Source: DATGZX01 sp035296965
Lineage (GTDB): Bacteria; Planctomycetota; Planctomycetia; Gemmatales; Gemmataceae
Reading direction: 5' to 3'
DNA length: 52,712 nucleotides
NCBI GenBank assembly: GCA_035296965.1
Contig: DATGZX010000447.1
Coordinates: 1 to 52,712 of the forward strand
Shown here: positions 33,692 to 41,976 of the stretch, piece by piece
Layout: the number at the start of each line of letters is the position of its first letter
Position numbering within the stretch: the first letter of the stretch is position 1
Notes under the pieces: model-generated
Databases searched by the model: none
What the model saw: only the letters and a program-made list of their open reading frames with translations
What the model was told of the DNA's origin: nothing
Translations under genes and position numbers: made by a program

Positions 33692-35142
33692 TGGGGGGCC
33701 AACTTCTGAAGTCTATCAAGTTCCTTGCGGAATACTTGCGGGTGGAAGTTCCCCGGACTATTGAAACCTGCGCCGAACTGCAACAGGGATCGCAGGCCGG
33801 CTAACTCCGCAAGAACGTCTCGATTCTCAGGAAGCCCGCGCAGACCTTGCGAAGCCTGGTAGAGCGGCACGATGGCCAGGTATAGTTGAGTGCAACCATC
33901 CCAATCCGCCACGGTGCTCCGGGATCTGTCGTGGCTGAAACGGGAGAGCAGGCTTTCCAGCGACGCCCGGCCAAGCGGAGCGTAGGCTGTCTTTGCCCAC
34001 TGATCCAAGTGATCCTGCGTGGCACGCGCCAGGTTTGCGACCGCGACCGGGTCCGGATAAGGCCGGGCCATCAGAGCCTGGAGTTCTTTCAGGGAATCCG
34101 CGATCTTGGCCGCCGCCGGAGCGGGCTTTTCGCGGGCGATTTCGGGAAGAAGCGTGTAGTACCACGTGCCCCAGGGGTACGAACCGGGTGCGCGCTTGCC
34201 GAAGACGCTGTTCTGCCGCTCGGTGTCATCGCGTAAATCATGGTGGCAAGCGAAGCAATCATATTCCGCAAACTCAGGCCACGCCTTTTGGGTATTCGCG
34301 TCGCGGGCGGAGTGTGCCCGCGCTTCCAGCAGCTCGAGTGCGGCATGCGCGGAGACCACCTGGCCGACGGCCCAGCTACGTGCCGGGAAATCAGCCCGTG
34401 CGTTCTCGCCTTGCTCGCACCAGTGGCTGGGCATATTGGCCAGATAGGCGGAAAACTCAAAATTCAGACGCGGGTGGCCGGCGGCGATCAGGTCATGATT
34501 GACTTCGCGCTGCGCCGTTCCGATGTGGCATTCCGCGCACAGCTTCGCCCGGGCGACGAGGTCCTTCGTTGGACGCATGCCCAGAGCTTCTTTTTCCGTA
34601 GCGCTCTTCTCTCTCCAGTCGGGCAAGTAGTGAGCGGTACGCCAGCGCTCGGCTGGGCCATGGCAGCTTTCGCAACCAACTCCGTCGAGTCCGCTGCCAG
34701 TCTGAGCGATCAAGGAGGGCCCGCCCAGGACCTGACCCGGCTGATCGGGTGCATGGCAGCGCAGGCAAAGAGCTTCTCTCTCAGGATGTGGTGCCTCGGC
34801 AGCGTTCAGTCGTTTGTAATTCCGCAGGATCGTGCGCGACAGCTCATCGAAGAGGACGTTGTAAGCCCTGGAATGCTTGTCAAGAGTAGCCCAGGTGGTA
34901 TATTCGCTACCCTTAGCGCCCTGCGCACCACTGCCGTAATGACAGGCCGTGGACGCGCACGAGGAAACTCCCAGGCACTGGAGGTTTGCAAGTTGCGCTG
35001 AATTGTTGCTGGATGCCACCCCAGGCTGGCCTGCCAGCGGGGAGCGCGGCCAGCCATGCCAAATGAAGGCGCAAAGGCCCGAAACCACCAAGAATGCAAG
35101 AAAGCGACGGAACCGCTCTGTCAGATTGTTAGGTTGCAGCAT
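33688..35142 (-). CDS. Penta-heme cytochrome c554-like protein (first copy), with a CX4CH site
   Basis: A 484-residue exported cytochrome and the first gene of the five-gene operon. The N-terminal anchor is FRRFLAFLVVSGLCAFIW. Heme sites: CLRCH, CESCH, CAECH and CFACH, and at the position of the paralogue's first CxxCH a CASTACH, i.e. CX4CH. CX4CH is a rare but known heme-attachment spacing. The pattern AGHPRLNFEFSAYLANMPSHW is shared with the second copy. It overlaps the next gene by four bases. A candidate promoter is at 35217-35246. Electron partners are inferred to be the other operon products. Confidence 0.87.
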   Translation of the reverse strand: MLQPNNLTERFRRFLAFLVVSGLCAFIWHGWPRSPLAGQPGVASSNNSAQLANLQCLGVSSCASTACHYGSGAQGAKGSEYTTWATLDKHSRAYNVLFDELSRTILRNYKRLNAAEAPHPEREALCLRCHAPDQPGQVLGGPSLIAQTGSGLDGVGCESCHGPAERWRTAHYLPDWREKSATEKEALGMRPTKDLVARAKLCAECHIGTAQREVNHDLIAAGHPRLNFEFSAYLANMPSHWCEQGENARADFPARSWAVGQVVSAHAALELLEARAHSARDANTQKAWPEFAEYDCFACHHDLRDDTERQNSVFGKRAPGSYPWGTWYYTLLPEIAREKPAPAAAKIADSLKELQALMARPYPDPVAVANLARATQDHLDQWAKTAYAPLGRASLESLLSRFSHDRSRSTVADWDGCTQLYLAIVPLYQASQGLRGLPENRDVLAELAGLRSLLQFGAGFNSPGNFHPQVFRKELDRLQKLAPQ

Positions 35143-35468
35143 GAGAAAGAGACGAATCTAGAGGTTCCTGCCCCAGGGCGCATTCCAAGCATGCGCACAT
35201 CACACGAGCGCCGTGTATAGTCTGCCAGCATGTGGAGGGGTGTCAAGAAATAATCCTGAAGTTCTGCGTGGGAGCGGAATAACCAGAACAGGGGCGGCGG
35301 GACTTGAGCCGGAAATGCCCATTTTCCCTCGATGGCGATCCTTCGCGTCTGCTAAACTCAACCGCTGAAGGATTGTATTGCACGCAAGCCCGGTTCTTTC
35401 GGTCAAGTTTCTGCAAATTGCCAAATGCCGGGCAGCCTTCAGCCAGTGGAGGCGAAGAAAGGCATGCC
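35143..35468. other. Divergent control region between the cytochrome operon and the cyclase gene
   Basis: About 325 bases between the operon start (35142) and the cyclase start (35469). Apart from the promoter candidate on the minus strand I see no repeat or strong hairpin. The cyclase gene has GAAAGG shortly before its ATG. A shared regulatory region would make the cyclase and the operon respond together. Confidence 0.5.
35217..35246 (-). promoter_or_regulatory. Candidate sigma-70-type promoter of the cytochrome operon
   Basis: On the minus strand: TTGACA (35246-35241), an 18-base spacer, then GACTAT (35222-35217). It would start transcription about 60 bases before ATG 35142. A perfect -35 box with a moderate -10 box; planctomycete promoter rules are poorly known, so this is tentative. 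Confidence 0.4.
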
Positions 35469-37298
35469 ATGAGCGACCCCCTAACCATCCGTGTGTTCGA
35501 AGATCAGCGGCTTGTCCACACGGTCGAAGCACTCGGGCCCGTCGAGCTGGGCCGGCAAAGCACGCGCGAAGAAGAAGTTTATCGTCAGACGAAGGACTCC
35601 GGCAGCTCCCGGATCGTGATTGCGCCCCTCCAGGAAGATATTGTTTCCCGCAAGCATGTCCGGCTGGAGCCGCTGGCCGACCGCAAAGTGCGGATCACCA
35701 ACGTCAGCGACAAGCGGCCGGTCCGCCTGGCTGACGGCACCGCCCTGAAACCCAAAGCATTCTGCGAATTGTCGCTTCCCACGGTGCTCACGCTTGGCAC
35801 CAAGACGATTCAAATCCAGGGCCCCGCACCCGATCCGCAGCTCTTGCATAGCCTGGACGAGATGACCCTCGCTCCGGGGTCCTTTGCGGCACGAGGATCG
35901 GCGTTCATGTCGCTCTCGATCGCATCAACCGCCGGCATCGAGGCCGAAGCAGTGGTGCGCTGGCTGCAAACCACGCTGGGCCTGCTGCACAGCGCCGCCA
36001 GCTCCTCGGACTTCCTGAGCAAGGCCGCCCAGGCCGGAGTCGAACTGGTAGGGCTTGATTCCGGCCGGGTGTTGCTCCTCGATGGCGACGACTGGAAGGT
36101 CGAAGCTGTCCATATCGGACCGCAAACTCCCAGCAGCGTCCATTGGGAGCCGAGCCGGCAGGTCTTGCAGCGGCTGCGCGCGGAGAAGAAGACTTTCTGG
36201 CAATCGCCGGATCTGCATGCCCAGGGCGGCGGCAGCTTGCTGGGCATCACGGCGGTGGTCGCCGCCCCCGTTCTGGACTCCCGCGGAGAGGTGATTGGGG
36301 CCCTTTACGGCGACCGTCGCCAGGGTAGCAAGTCGATCTTTTCGGGCCCAATCACCAGGCTGCAGGCGCTGCTCGTGGAACTACTCGCCACCTGCGTGGC
36401 CGCCGGCCTCGCGCGCCTGGAGCAAGAGCAGGCTGCTCTCTCGGCGCGCGTCCGCTTCGAACAATTCTTCACTCCGGAGTTGGCGCGGAATCTGGCCGAG
36501 CAACCCGATCTCTTGCGCGCCCGCGACGCCGAGGTCACCATCCTCTTCTGCGACATCCGAGGCTATAGCCGCATCAGCGAACGTATGGGCACCACCGCCA
36601 CGGTTTCCTGGATCAGCGATGTTCTGGAAGAGCTGTCCGATTGCGTGCTGGCGCACCAGGGCGTGCTGGTCGATTACATCGGCGACGAGCTGATGGCCAT
36701 GTGGGGAGCGCCGGAGAAGCAAGCAGACCACCCACTCCGCGCCTGTCGCGCCGCGCTCGACATGCTCGACCACCTGGCGGAACTCAACGAGCGCTGGCAA
36801 GAAAAACTCGGCGAGCCCATCGGCCTGGGGATTGGCATCAACACGGGAGTCGCCTCGGTGGGAAACGTCGGCTCGCACCGCAAATTCAAATACGGCCCGC
36901 AGGGCGACGCCGTCAACTTGGCCAGCCGCGTGCAGGGTGCAACCAAGTTCCTCAAGACAAAGCTCCTGGTGACCGGATCAACGCGCGCACACCTGGGCGA
37001 CGAATTTCGCTGCAGGCGCCTCGGCAGGGTCAGGGTCGTCAACATCGTCCGGCCCGTGGATATCCACGAGATCGTACCCATGGCGCAAAACGCTTGGGCC
37101 GTCCTGCAACGAACCTACGAACAGGCGTTGGATGATTTTGAAAGAAAAGAGTTCCGAAACGCTGCCCGCGGCCTGGGCAACTTGCTCATCGAGTATCCGG
37201 AAGACGGCCCCTCCCTGGTCCTGCTCTCCCGAGCAGTAAACGCACTGATCGAAGAGCCGAAGGTGTTCGACCCGGTGTGGGACCTGCCGGGCAAATAG
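35469..37298 (+). CDS. FHA-GAF-class III adenylate/guanylate cyclase
   Basis: A 609-residue soluble protein. FHA domain at about 10-100 (DIVSRKHVRLEPL, RITNVSDKRPV) for phosphothreonine binding; GAF-like domain at about 140-320 (AAPVLDSRGEVIGALYGD); class III cyclase domain at about 355-535 (VTILFCDIRGYSR, DYIGDELMAMWGAP, GIGINTGVASVGNVGS, GDAVNLASRV). Metal-binding Asp362 and Asp406 and the Asn483/Arg487 pair are present. The two base-specifying positions are unusual: Asp402 where Lys is normal, and Gly476 in YGPQGD where Asp or Thr is normal, so cAMP versus cGMP cannot be called. ATG 35469 follows GAAAGG. It is divergent from the operon ending in the cNMP-binding Fe-S protein. Confidence 0.88.
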   Translation: MSDPLTIRVFEDQRLVHTVEALGPVELGRQSTREEEVYRQTKDSGSSRIVIAPLQEDIVSRKHVRLEPLADRKVRITNVSDKRPVRLADGTALKPKAFCELSLPTVLTLGTKTIQIQGPAPDPQLLHSLDEMTLAPGSFAARGSAFMSLSIASTAGIEAEAVVRWLQTTLGLLHSAASSSDFLSKAAQAGVELVGLDSGRVLLLDGDDWKVEAVHIGPQTPSSVHWEPSRQVLQRLRAEKKTFWQSPDLHAQGGGSLLGITAVVAAPVLDSRGEVIGALYGDRRQGSKSIFSGPITRLQALLVELLATCVAAGLARLEQEQAALSARVRFEQFFTPELARNLAEQPDLLRARDAEVTILFCDIRGYSRISERMGTTATVSWISDVLEELSDCVLAHQGVLVDYIGDELMAMWGAPEKQADHPLRACRAALDMLDHLAELNERWQEKLGEPIGLGIGINTGVASVGNVGSHRKFKYGPQGDAVNLASRVQGATKFLKTKLLVTGSTRAHLGDEFRCRRLGRVRVVNIVRPVDIHEIVPMAQNAWAVLQRTYEQALDDFERKEFRNAARGLGNLLIEYPEDGPSLVLLSRAVNALIEEPKVFDPVWDLPGK

Positions 37299-37386
37299 CC
37301 TGCTGGTGCCTCTTCAAGGCTAACTCTTGGGGCCTGAGCTCGAGGCTCGAGAAAAACCCGAAGAAAAGCCGGAAATGAAAAATGAA

Positions 37387-37404
37387 ATGTCATGTTATGT
37401 CATG
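37387..37404. promoter_or_regulatory. Direct repeat ATGTCATG x2
   Basis: ATGTCATG occurs at 37387-37394 and again at 37397-37404, exactly 10 bases apart (one helical turn), which is typical of a protein-binding pair. The same core recurs in the palindrome at 37503-37516. Confidence 0.4.
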
Positions 37405-37502
37405 TAAAAGGGGGGGTAGGCAGACAACTTGCCTGACACCATAGACATCCACAAGATATTACCCCATAATATGTTACGTCGCACGACGAATGGCAGGCCT
37501 AA

Positions 37503-37516
37503 ATGACATATGTCAT
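37503..37516. promoter_or_regulatory. 14-bp palindrome ATGACATATGTCAT
   Basis: A perfect dyad with ATGTCAT half-sites, the same core as the direct repeat about 100 bases upstream. It lies about 155 bases before the glucosidase start. A transcription-factor site is inferred. Confidence 0.4.
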
Positions 37517-37671
37517 GTGTACAAATGAACATATTTCCGAGCATTCTGAGCACATGCCCTTCCTCCAAAATCAAGACTTGAGCACACACTAGATTGAGAA
37601 AGAGGGCAAGCTCCTAACCAAGTTTGGTGCAGTTCCCAGCTCATGCTATCCGCCCCAGCCTGTCGTAACCC

Positions 37672-40356
37672 ATGAAGACCAAAGAACACGAACGCCTCGA
37701 GGAGATCAAGGATGATATTTTCAGCTGGCGGCGTTGGGGACCCTATGTGGCCGACCGCTCCTGGGCCACGGTGCGCGAGGACTACAGCCCCGACGGCAAC
37801 GCCTGGTCTTTCCTGCCGCACGATCTTGCCCGGAGCAAGGCATACCGTTGGGGAGAAGATGGCATCGCCGGCATCTGCGACCGCTTCCAGCTCCTGGTCT
37901 TCGCACCGGCATTCTGGAATGAGCAGGATCCTATCCTGAAAGAGCGCCTCTTCGGACTGACGCCGCAGGAAGGCAATCACGGCGAAGACGTCAAGGAGTA
38001 CTACTTCTACCTGGACAGCACGCCGACGCACTCCTACATGAAGTTCCTCTACAAGTACCCGCAAGCAGCCTTTCCGTATCGGCGCTTGATCGAGGAGAAC
38101 GTCAAGCGGGCGGGCGAAGGCCCCGAGTTCGAGTTGCTCGATACGGGCGTCTTCGCCGGCAATCGCTATTTCGACATCGTCATCGAGTATGCCAAGGCAA
38201 CGCCAGAAGACATCTGCATTCGCATCCAGGCATTCAACCGTGGGTCGGAACCAGCTCCACTGCACATCCTTCCGCATCTTTGGTTCCGAAACATTTGGAG
38301 CTGGCAGGAGGTCGCGGGTCAAGAACCAAAGATCGAGCCGGGACCAGGCGGCTCAGAGTACTTGAGCCTGCTCAGCAATGATTCCCAGCTCGAACCGCCG
38401 AGCAATATCCCCGTTCACTACCGGCTTGGACAGCGCATCCTCTACGGCCCACCCGGAGGCGAACTCCTCTTCACATACAACGAAACGAACGCGGAGAGGG
38501 TCTTCGGCCGGCCCAATTGCAGCCGCAAACCATATGTCAAGGACGCTTTCCATCGTCACGTTGTCCGGAAGGAAACCGGCGTCATCAACCCCTCTCCCGT
38601 CGGGACGAAGGCCGCGATTCATTACTGCTACAAGAGCATCGCGCCCGGCGCTTCCATCACGCTGCGTCTCCGCTTGACGGAACATGGGGCCGAGCTGCGT
38701 CCGCTAAGCGATGTCGATAAGGTCATCCACCAACGCAGCGCGGAAGCAGATGACTTCTACAAGACTATTCACCCGCCGCAGGCCAGCGCGGACGAGCAAG
38801 ACGTGCAACGCCAGGCCTTCGCCGGCCTGCTCTGGACCAAGCAGAGCTACATCTTTGACGTTCAGAAGTGGCTGGAGGGCGATTGCAAGCTCTGGCCGCC
38901 GCCCCCCGCGCGGAAGTCGATTCGCAACGTGCACTGGCGCCATCTCAATTCCATGCGCGTCATGACCGTTCCGGACAAATGGGAGTATCCCTGGTTCGCC
39001 GCCTGGGACCTGGCGTTCCATTGCGTCACGCTGGCGATCATCGACCCGGACTACGCCAAGGAACAGCTTTGGGTACTTCTCTTCGAGCAATTTCAACATC
39101 CCAACGGTCAAATCCCGGCATACGAATGGGAGTTCTCCGACCTGAACCCGCCCGTGCATGCCTGGGCCGTCTGGCGTGTTTACAACATGGAGCGTGCCCG
39201 CCATGGCCGGGCGGATCGCAGCTTCCTCGAGCGCTGCTTTCACAAGCTGCTCATGAACTTCGCCTGGTGGATCAACAAGAAGGACTTTGCCGACAACAAC
39301 ATTTTCGAGGGCGGTTTCCTCGGCCTGGACAACATCACGGTCGTCGACCGCAGCATGCAAGGCGCGGACGGCTCCGTCCTCGAACAGGCAGACGCCACCG
39401 GCTGGATGGGCATGTTCTGTCTCAACATGATGCGCATCGCGCTAGAGCTGGCCAAGGAGAACCAAACATACGAAAACTTGGCCACCAAGTTCTTCCAGCA
39501 CTATGTCTACGTCGCTTCTGCCATGAAACACATGGGCAGCCGCAACTACCAGCTTTGGGACGACCAGGACGGCTTCTTCTACGACGTGCTCCGTTATCCC
39601 GACGGCCAGTTCCGCAAGTTCCGCGTTCGCTCGCTGGTCGGACTTATTCCACTCTTCGCGGTCGAACGACTGGCCGTGAGCGAGATAGCGCCTTTCAGGG
39701 AATTCTCGGCCCGTCTCCATTGGTTTCTCAAGAACCGGCAGGATTTGGTACGCGATGTCGTTCATACCGTCGATCGGGAAGGCCAACTGAGCCATCTGCT
39801 GACGATTGTCAACAAGGACCAGCTCACGCGCTTGATCGACCGCGTATGGAATACGGAAGAATTCCTGTCGCCCTATGGCATTCGCAGCCTCTCAAAATTC
39901 CACAAGGATCAGCCCTTCCATTTCGACGGCCGAGTCGTCAGCTACGAGCCGGCCGAGGCCGAGCGCGCCTCGAAGATCAAGGGAGGCAACTCGAACTGGC
40001 GTGGCCCGATCTGGATGCCAACCTGTTTCCTTCTGGTCGAAACGATGCGGCTGCTGGGCGACGCGTTCGGATCGTCCTTCAGCATCAAAACACAGGCGAC
40101 CGGTGGACAACCCATCGGTTTTCATGAGATGGCGGCGGAGACAGCGAATCGGCTCATCCGGATCTTTACGCGCGACGGCTCCGGTAGGCGTCCCGTGCAC
40201 GGGGCCGCCTCGAAGTTTCAGGAGGACCCCCTTTGGCAAGATCTATTGCTTTTCTACGAGTATTTTCACGGCGACACGGGCGCCGGCCTGGGCGCGTCCC
40301 ATCAGACAGGCTGGACGGCGCTGGTCGCCTCATTGATCGACGACTGGCGCCGCTGA
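37672..40356 (+). CDS. Glucosidase, GH63-like (MGH1-type glycoside hydrolase)
   Basis: An 894-residue cytoplasmic protein (no signal peptide) of the bacterial glucosidase family related to mannosyl-oligosaccharide glucosidase. Characteristic opening WRRWGPYVADRSWATVREDYS and WGEDGIAGICDRFQ; central (alpha/alpha)6-barrel blocks FAAWDLAFHCVTLAIIDPDYAKEQL, NGQIPAYEWEFSDLNPPVHAWA, FLGLDNITVVDRS and EQADATGWMGMFCLNMM; C-terminal GGNSNWRGPIWMPTCFLL and HQTGWTALVA. Acidic residues in AYEWEFSD and LDNI are candidates for catalysis. Substrate is probably an alpha-glucoside or a compatible-solute derivative, by family only. It stands alone, between the cyclase and a convergent phosphodiesterase-like gene. 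Confidence 0.85.
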   Translation: MKTKEHERLEEIKDDIFSWRRWGPYVADRSWATVREDYSPDGNAWSFLPHDLARSKAYRWGEDGIAGICDRFQLLVFAPAFWNEQDPILKERLFGLTPQEGNHGEDVKEYYFYLDSTPTHSYMKFLYKYPQAAFPYRRLIEENVKRAGEGPEFELLDTGVFAGNRYFDIVIEYAKATPEDICIRIQAFNRGSEPAPLHILPHLWFRNIWSWQEVAGQEPKIEPGPGGSEYLSLLSNDSQLEPPSNIPVHYRLGQRILYGPPGGELLFTYNETNAERVFGRPNCSRKPYVKDAFHRHVVRKETGVINPSPVGTKAAIHYCYKSIAPGASITLRLRLTEHGAELRPLSDVDKVIHQRSAEADDFYKTIHPPQASADEQDVQRQAFAGLLWTKQSYIFDVQKWLEGDCKLWPPPPARKSIRNVHWRHLNSMRVMTVPDKWEYPWFAAWDLAFHCVTLAIIDPDYAKEQLWVLLFEQFQHPNGQIPAYEWEFSDLNPPVHAWAVWRVYNMERARHGRADRSFLERCFHKLLMNFAWWINKKDFADNNIFEGGFLGLDNITVVDRSMQGADGSVLEQADATGWMGMFCLNMMRIALELAKENQTYENLATKFFQHYVYVASAMKHMGSRNYQLWDDQDGFFYDVLRYPDGQFRKFRVRSLVGLIPLFAVERLAVSEIAPFREFSARLHWFLKNRQDLVRDVVHTVDREGQLSHLLTIVNKDQLTRLIDRVWNTEEFLSPYGIRSLSKFHKDQPFHFDGRVVSYEPAEAERASKIKGGNSNWRGPIWMPTCFLLVETMRLLGDAFGSSFSIKTQATGGQPIGFHEMAAETANRLIRIFTRDGSGRRPVHGAASKFQEDPLWQDLLLFYEYFHGDTGAGLGASHQTGWTALVASLIDDWRR

Positions 40357-40408
40357 ACGCCCTTCTCTCGCGCTGGCGATCTATATGACGGTGCGCAATT
40401 CGGCAGCA

Positions 40409-40472
40409 TTTGTGGGGCACGTTTGCAACGTGCCGGCCGGCGTCTGGGCACGTTACAAACGTGCCCCACAAA
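40409..40472. repeat. Cruciform-forming inverted repeat between convergent genes
   Basis: Arms 40409-40434 and 40447-40472 are 26 bases each with a single mismatch. Each arm is itself a hairpin (GGCACGTT-TGC-AACGTGCC), so the whole can fold as two stem-loops or one long one. It follows the glucosidase stop by about 50 bases and probably acts as a terminator or is a dispersed repeat. Confidence 0.7.
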
Positions 40473-40507
40473 CCGCAGCAGCCGATTCACGCAGGGCCAT
40501 ATAGGTA

Positions 40508-40650
40508 AGCGGCAGCCATTGTTCTCCCCTCGCCCCGGTACTCCGGGGAGAGGGGTCGGGGGTGAGGGGCTTGGCCCAGGATCGTTCGCCCCCTCACCCC
40601 CGACCCCTCTCCCCCGAAGCGGGGGAGAGGGGAGATTATTGCCCGCCTCT
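40508..40650. repeat. MITE-like inverted-repeat element, copy 2
   Basis: A diverged copy of the 13790-13942 element: it shares AGCGGCAG at the left end, CCCCTCGCCCCGGTACTCCG, and the second hairpin CCCCTCTCCCCCGAAGCGGG followed by ATTATT near the right end. The outer right terminal repeat is decayed (GCCCGCCTC). The stop codon of the phosphodiesterase-like gene (40636-40638) lies within this edge, so the element may have supplied that protein's C-terminus. Confidence 0.8.
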
Positions 40651-41427
40651 TGCATCACCAAACTCATACGGGATCCCAAACTTGCCAATCTGCAGGTTTG
40701 GAATCGCCAGCGCCCGAAGCTCCTCGATCAACGTGGCACGGAAGCGCGCCTTGAGGTGGACCGCGTAGACCGGCACCGACTGCTTCAACTTGGCGATTTC
40801 TGCTGCAAATAGTGCCGGCGTGAGATGTTTGGAGATCCCGGCGAGCTGAGCAAGCGCGTTCGGAAATGTGGCTTCCAGAAAGACTGCGCAGAGATGGGGT
40901 GTCTGATTCGCACACTCCCAGATTTTCTCGGTCGGGCCAGTATCCGAAGGGATGACGATGGCCGCCTCTGCACTCTCCACGATAAATCCATGCGTTGGGA
41001 CGACGTGGTTGACCGGCACCGGCGTGATTTTCAAGCCGGCCACTTCTATCTTGGCCAGATCGTCGAACCGGCTGAGCTTCACGAACGGCTCGCTCTTGGT
41101 GGGCAGGCGTGTGAAATCGGGCCACACACGATTGTTAAAAACATCCCGACGGAGCGACTCCAGGACCGCATCGCTGCCGTGAATGACGACGCCTGAGGTT
41201 TCCACGTCGTACACATTCTCGATAAAGATGGGCAGCGAGGCGATGTGATCGATGTGCGAGTGCGAAATGAATACGTGCTTAACTTGCGCCTGTGCTTCCG
41301 GTGTCAAGAACAAGCCCAGGCAACCCGCATCGATGGCGACCGCATCGTTTAGAAGGTATGACGAAAGGAATTGGTCCTGGTCATCAGCCCCGTGGCCCAC
41401 AGCGGATGGTACAAGGGTCAGCTTCAT
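40636..41427 (-). CDS. Class II 3',5'-cyclic-nucleotide phosphodiesterase-like metallo-beta-lactamase-fold enzyme
   Basis: A 263-residue soluble enzyme. The metal site SHSHIDH (His56-x-His58-x-Asp60-His61) sits in VFISHSHIDHIASLPIFIENVYD. The run FLSSYLLNDAVAIDAG, VWPDFTRLP, ITPVPVNHVVPTHGFIVE, SDTGPTEKIWE, FLEATFPN and HLTPALFAAE is what I know from bacterial proteins annotated as class II cyclic-nucleotide phosphodiesterase (PDEase_II family), close to RNase Z. A general hydrolase of the RNase Z group remains possible. It would hydrolyse cAMP or cGMP, balancing the cyclase 3.3 kb away. The last residues (ARGGQ) and the stop come from the edge of a repeat element. Confidence 0.75.
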   Translation of the reverse strand: MKLTLVPSAVGHGADDQDQFLSSYLLNDAVAIDAGCLGLFLTPEAQAQVKHVFISHSHIDHIASLPIFIENVYDVETSGVVIHGSDAVLESLRRDVFNNRVWPDFTRLPTKSEPFVKLSRFDDLAKIEVAGLKITPVPVNHVVPTHGFIVESAEAAIVIPSDTGPTEKIWECANQTPHLCAVFLEATFPNALAQLAGISKHLTPALFAAEIAKLKQSVPVYAVHLKARFRATLIEELRALAIPNLQIGKFGIPYEFGDARGGQ

Positions 41428-41616
41428 AGTTTAGATTCCAAGGATCGATTGAGCCGTCTGAAGCGTTACTGCCTGGGAGAACTTCAGGTCGTTCGAGAAA
41501 CGTGCTGCCCCGACGGAAGTGTACTTCATCGGCAAGACGATAAGAACACCATTCCGGGCAGATGGCCCGCCCAAAGCTCAGGGTCGGCCGATTTTGCCGG
41601 TCGCAAGGTGCTTACG

Positions 41617-41727
41617 GAGCCTGCTGAAAAAGGGGTCTGACCCCTTCCCCGAAGCGCGACAGATCCTCAAGTAAGCCGGAATTCAGTGAAGCTTCGTAGG
41701 GGGTCAGACCCCTTTTTCAGCAGGCTC
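41617..41727. repeat. REP-like inverted repeat, copy 2 (GGGGTCTGACCCC family)
   Basis: Left arm 41617-41644 and right arm 41699-41727 pair perfectly over 28 bases (GAGCCTGCTGAAAAAGGGGT.. at the left end). The core GAAAAAGGGGTC-GAC matches the copy at 12159-12259. GGGGTCTGACCCC is itself a palindrome, so each arm can fold separately. Such elements are often spread by REP-associated transposases; none is in the window. Confidence 0.85.
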
Positions 41728-41776
41728 TTACTGGGGGGCATGGTTCGAAAGCCATCTTGCCCGGATAACAGAGTTT

Positions 41777-41803
41777 GTAGAGCAAGCTGGCGGCTTGCTC
41801 TAC
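41777..41803. repeat. Hairpin GTAGAGCAAGC-TGGCG-GCTTGCTCTAC
   Basis: An 11-bp perfect stem with a 5-base loop. It resembles the palindrome at 13961-13982, so it is probably one more dispersed repeat family. Confidence 0.6.
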
Positions 41804-41976
41804 GAGATTTGCGCCCTGGATTCGAACCACCCTCGCTTCGCTCTTCCGTGAACACCTCAAATCTAAGGCTTGGCTCACACTCGCGTTGAGAGTTGGGCCA
41901 GACACTGGTAAGCTCATGGAGGAAGTGCAAGGCGAGGGATCGCGATTTCGACCCGTGTGTTTGCCGGATGGCTTTT

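Larger units (their letters stand above)
37299..37671. other. Intergenic region upstream of the glucosidase gene
   Basis: About 370 bases, locally more AT-rich than its surroundings. It holds the repeated ATGTCAT motifs listed separately and a G-run (AAAAGGGGGGGTAGG). No coding frame is convincing. Probably the control region of the downstream glucosidase. Confidence 0.45.
41428..41976. other. Repeat-rich spacer between phosphodiesterase-like and redoxin genes
   Basis: About 550 bases between two divergent genes. It contains the second REP-like element (41617-41727) and a hairpin (41777-41803), listed separately. No open frame here looks coding. Promoters for both neighbours must lie here, but no clear -35/-10 pair stands out. 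Confidence 0.5.

Noticed and set aside
27111..35142. Alternative complex III or nitrite/hydroxylamine system
   Set aside because: No NrfD/ActC-type subunit, no molybdopterin domain and no hydroxylamine- or nitrite-reductase signature was seen; the similarity is only in cofactor types.
38868..40127. 419-codon open frame on the + strand
   Set aside because: Out of frame within the well-conserved glucosidase gene and of low-quality composition.
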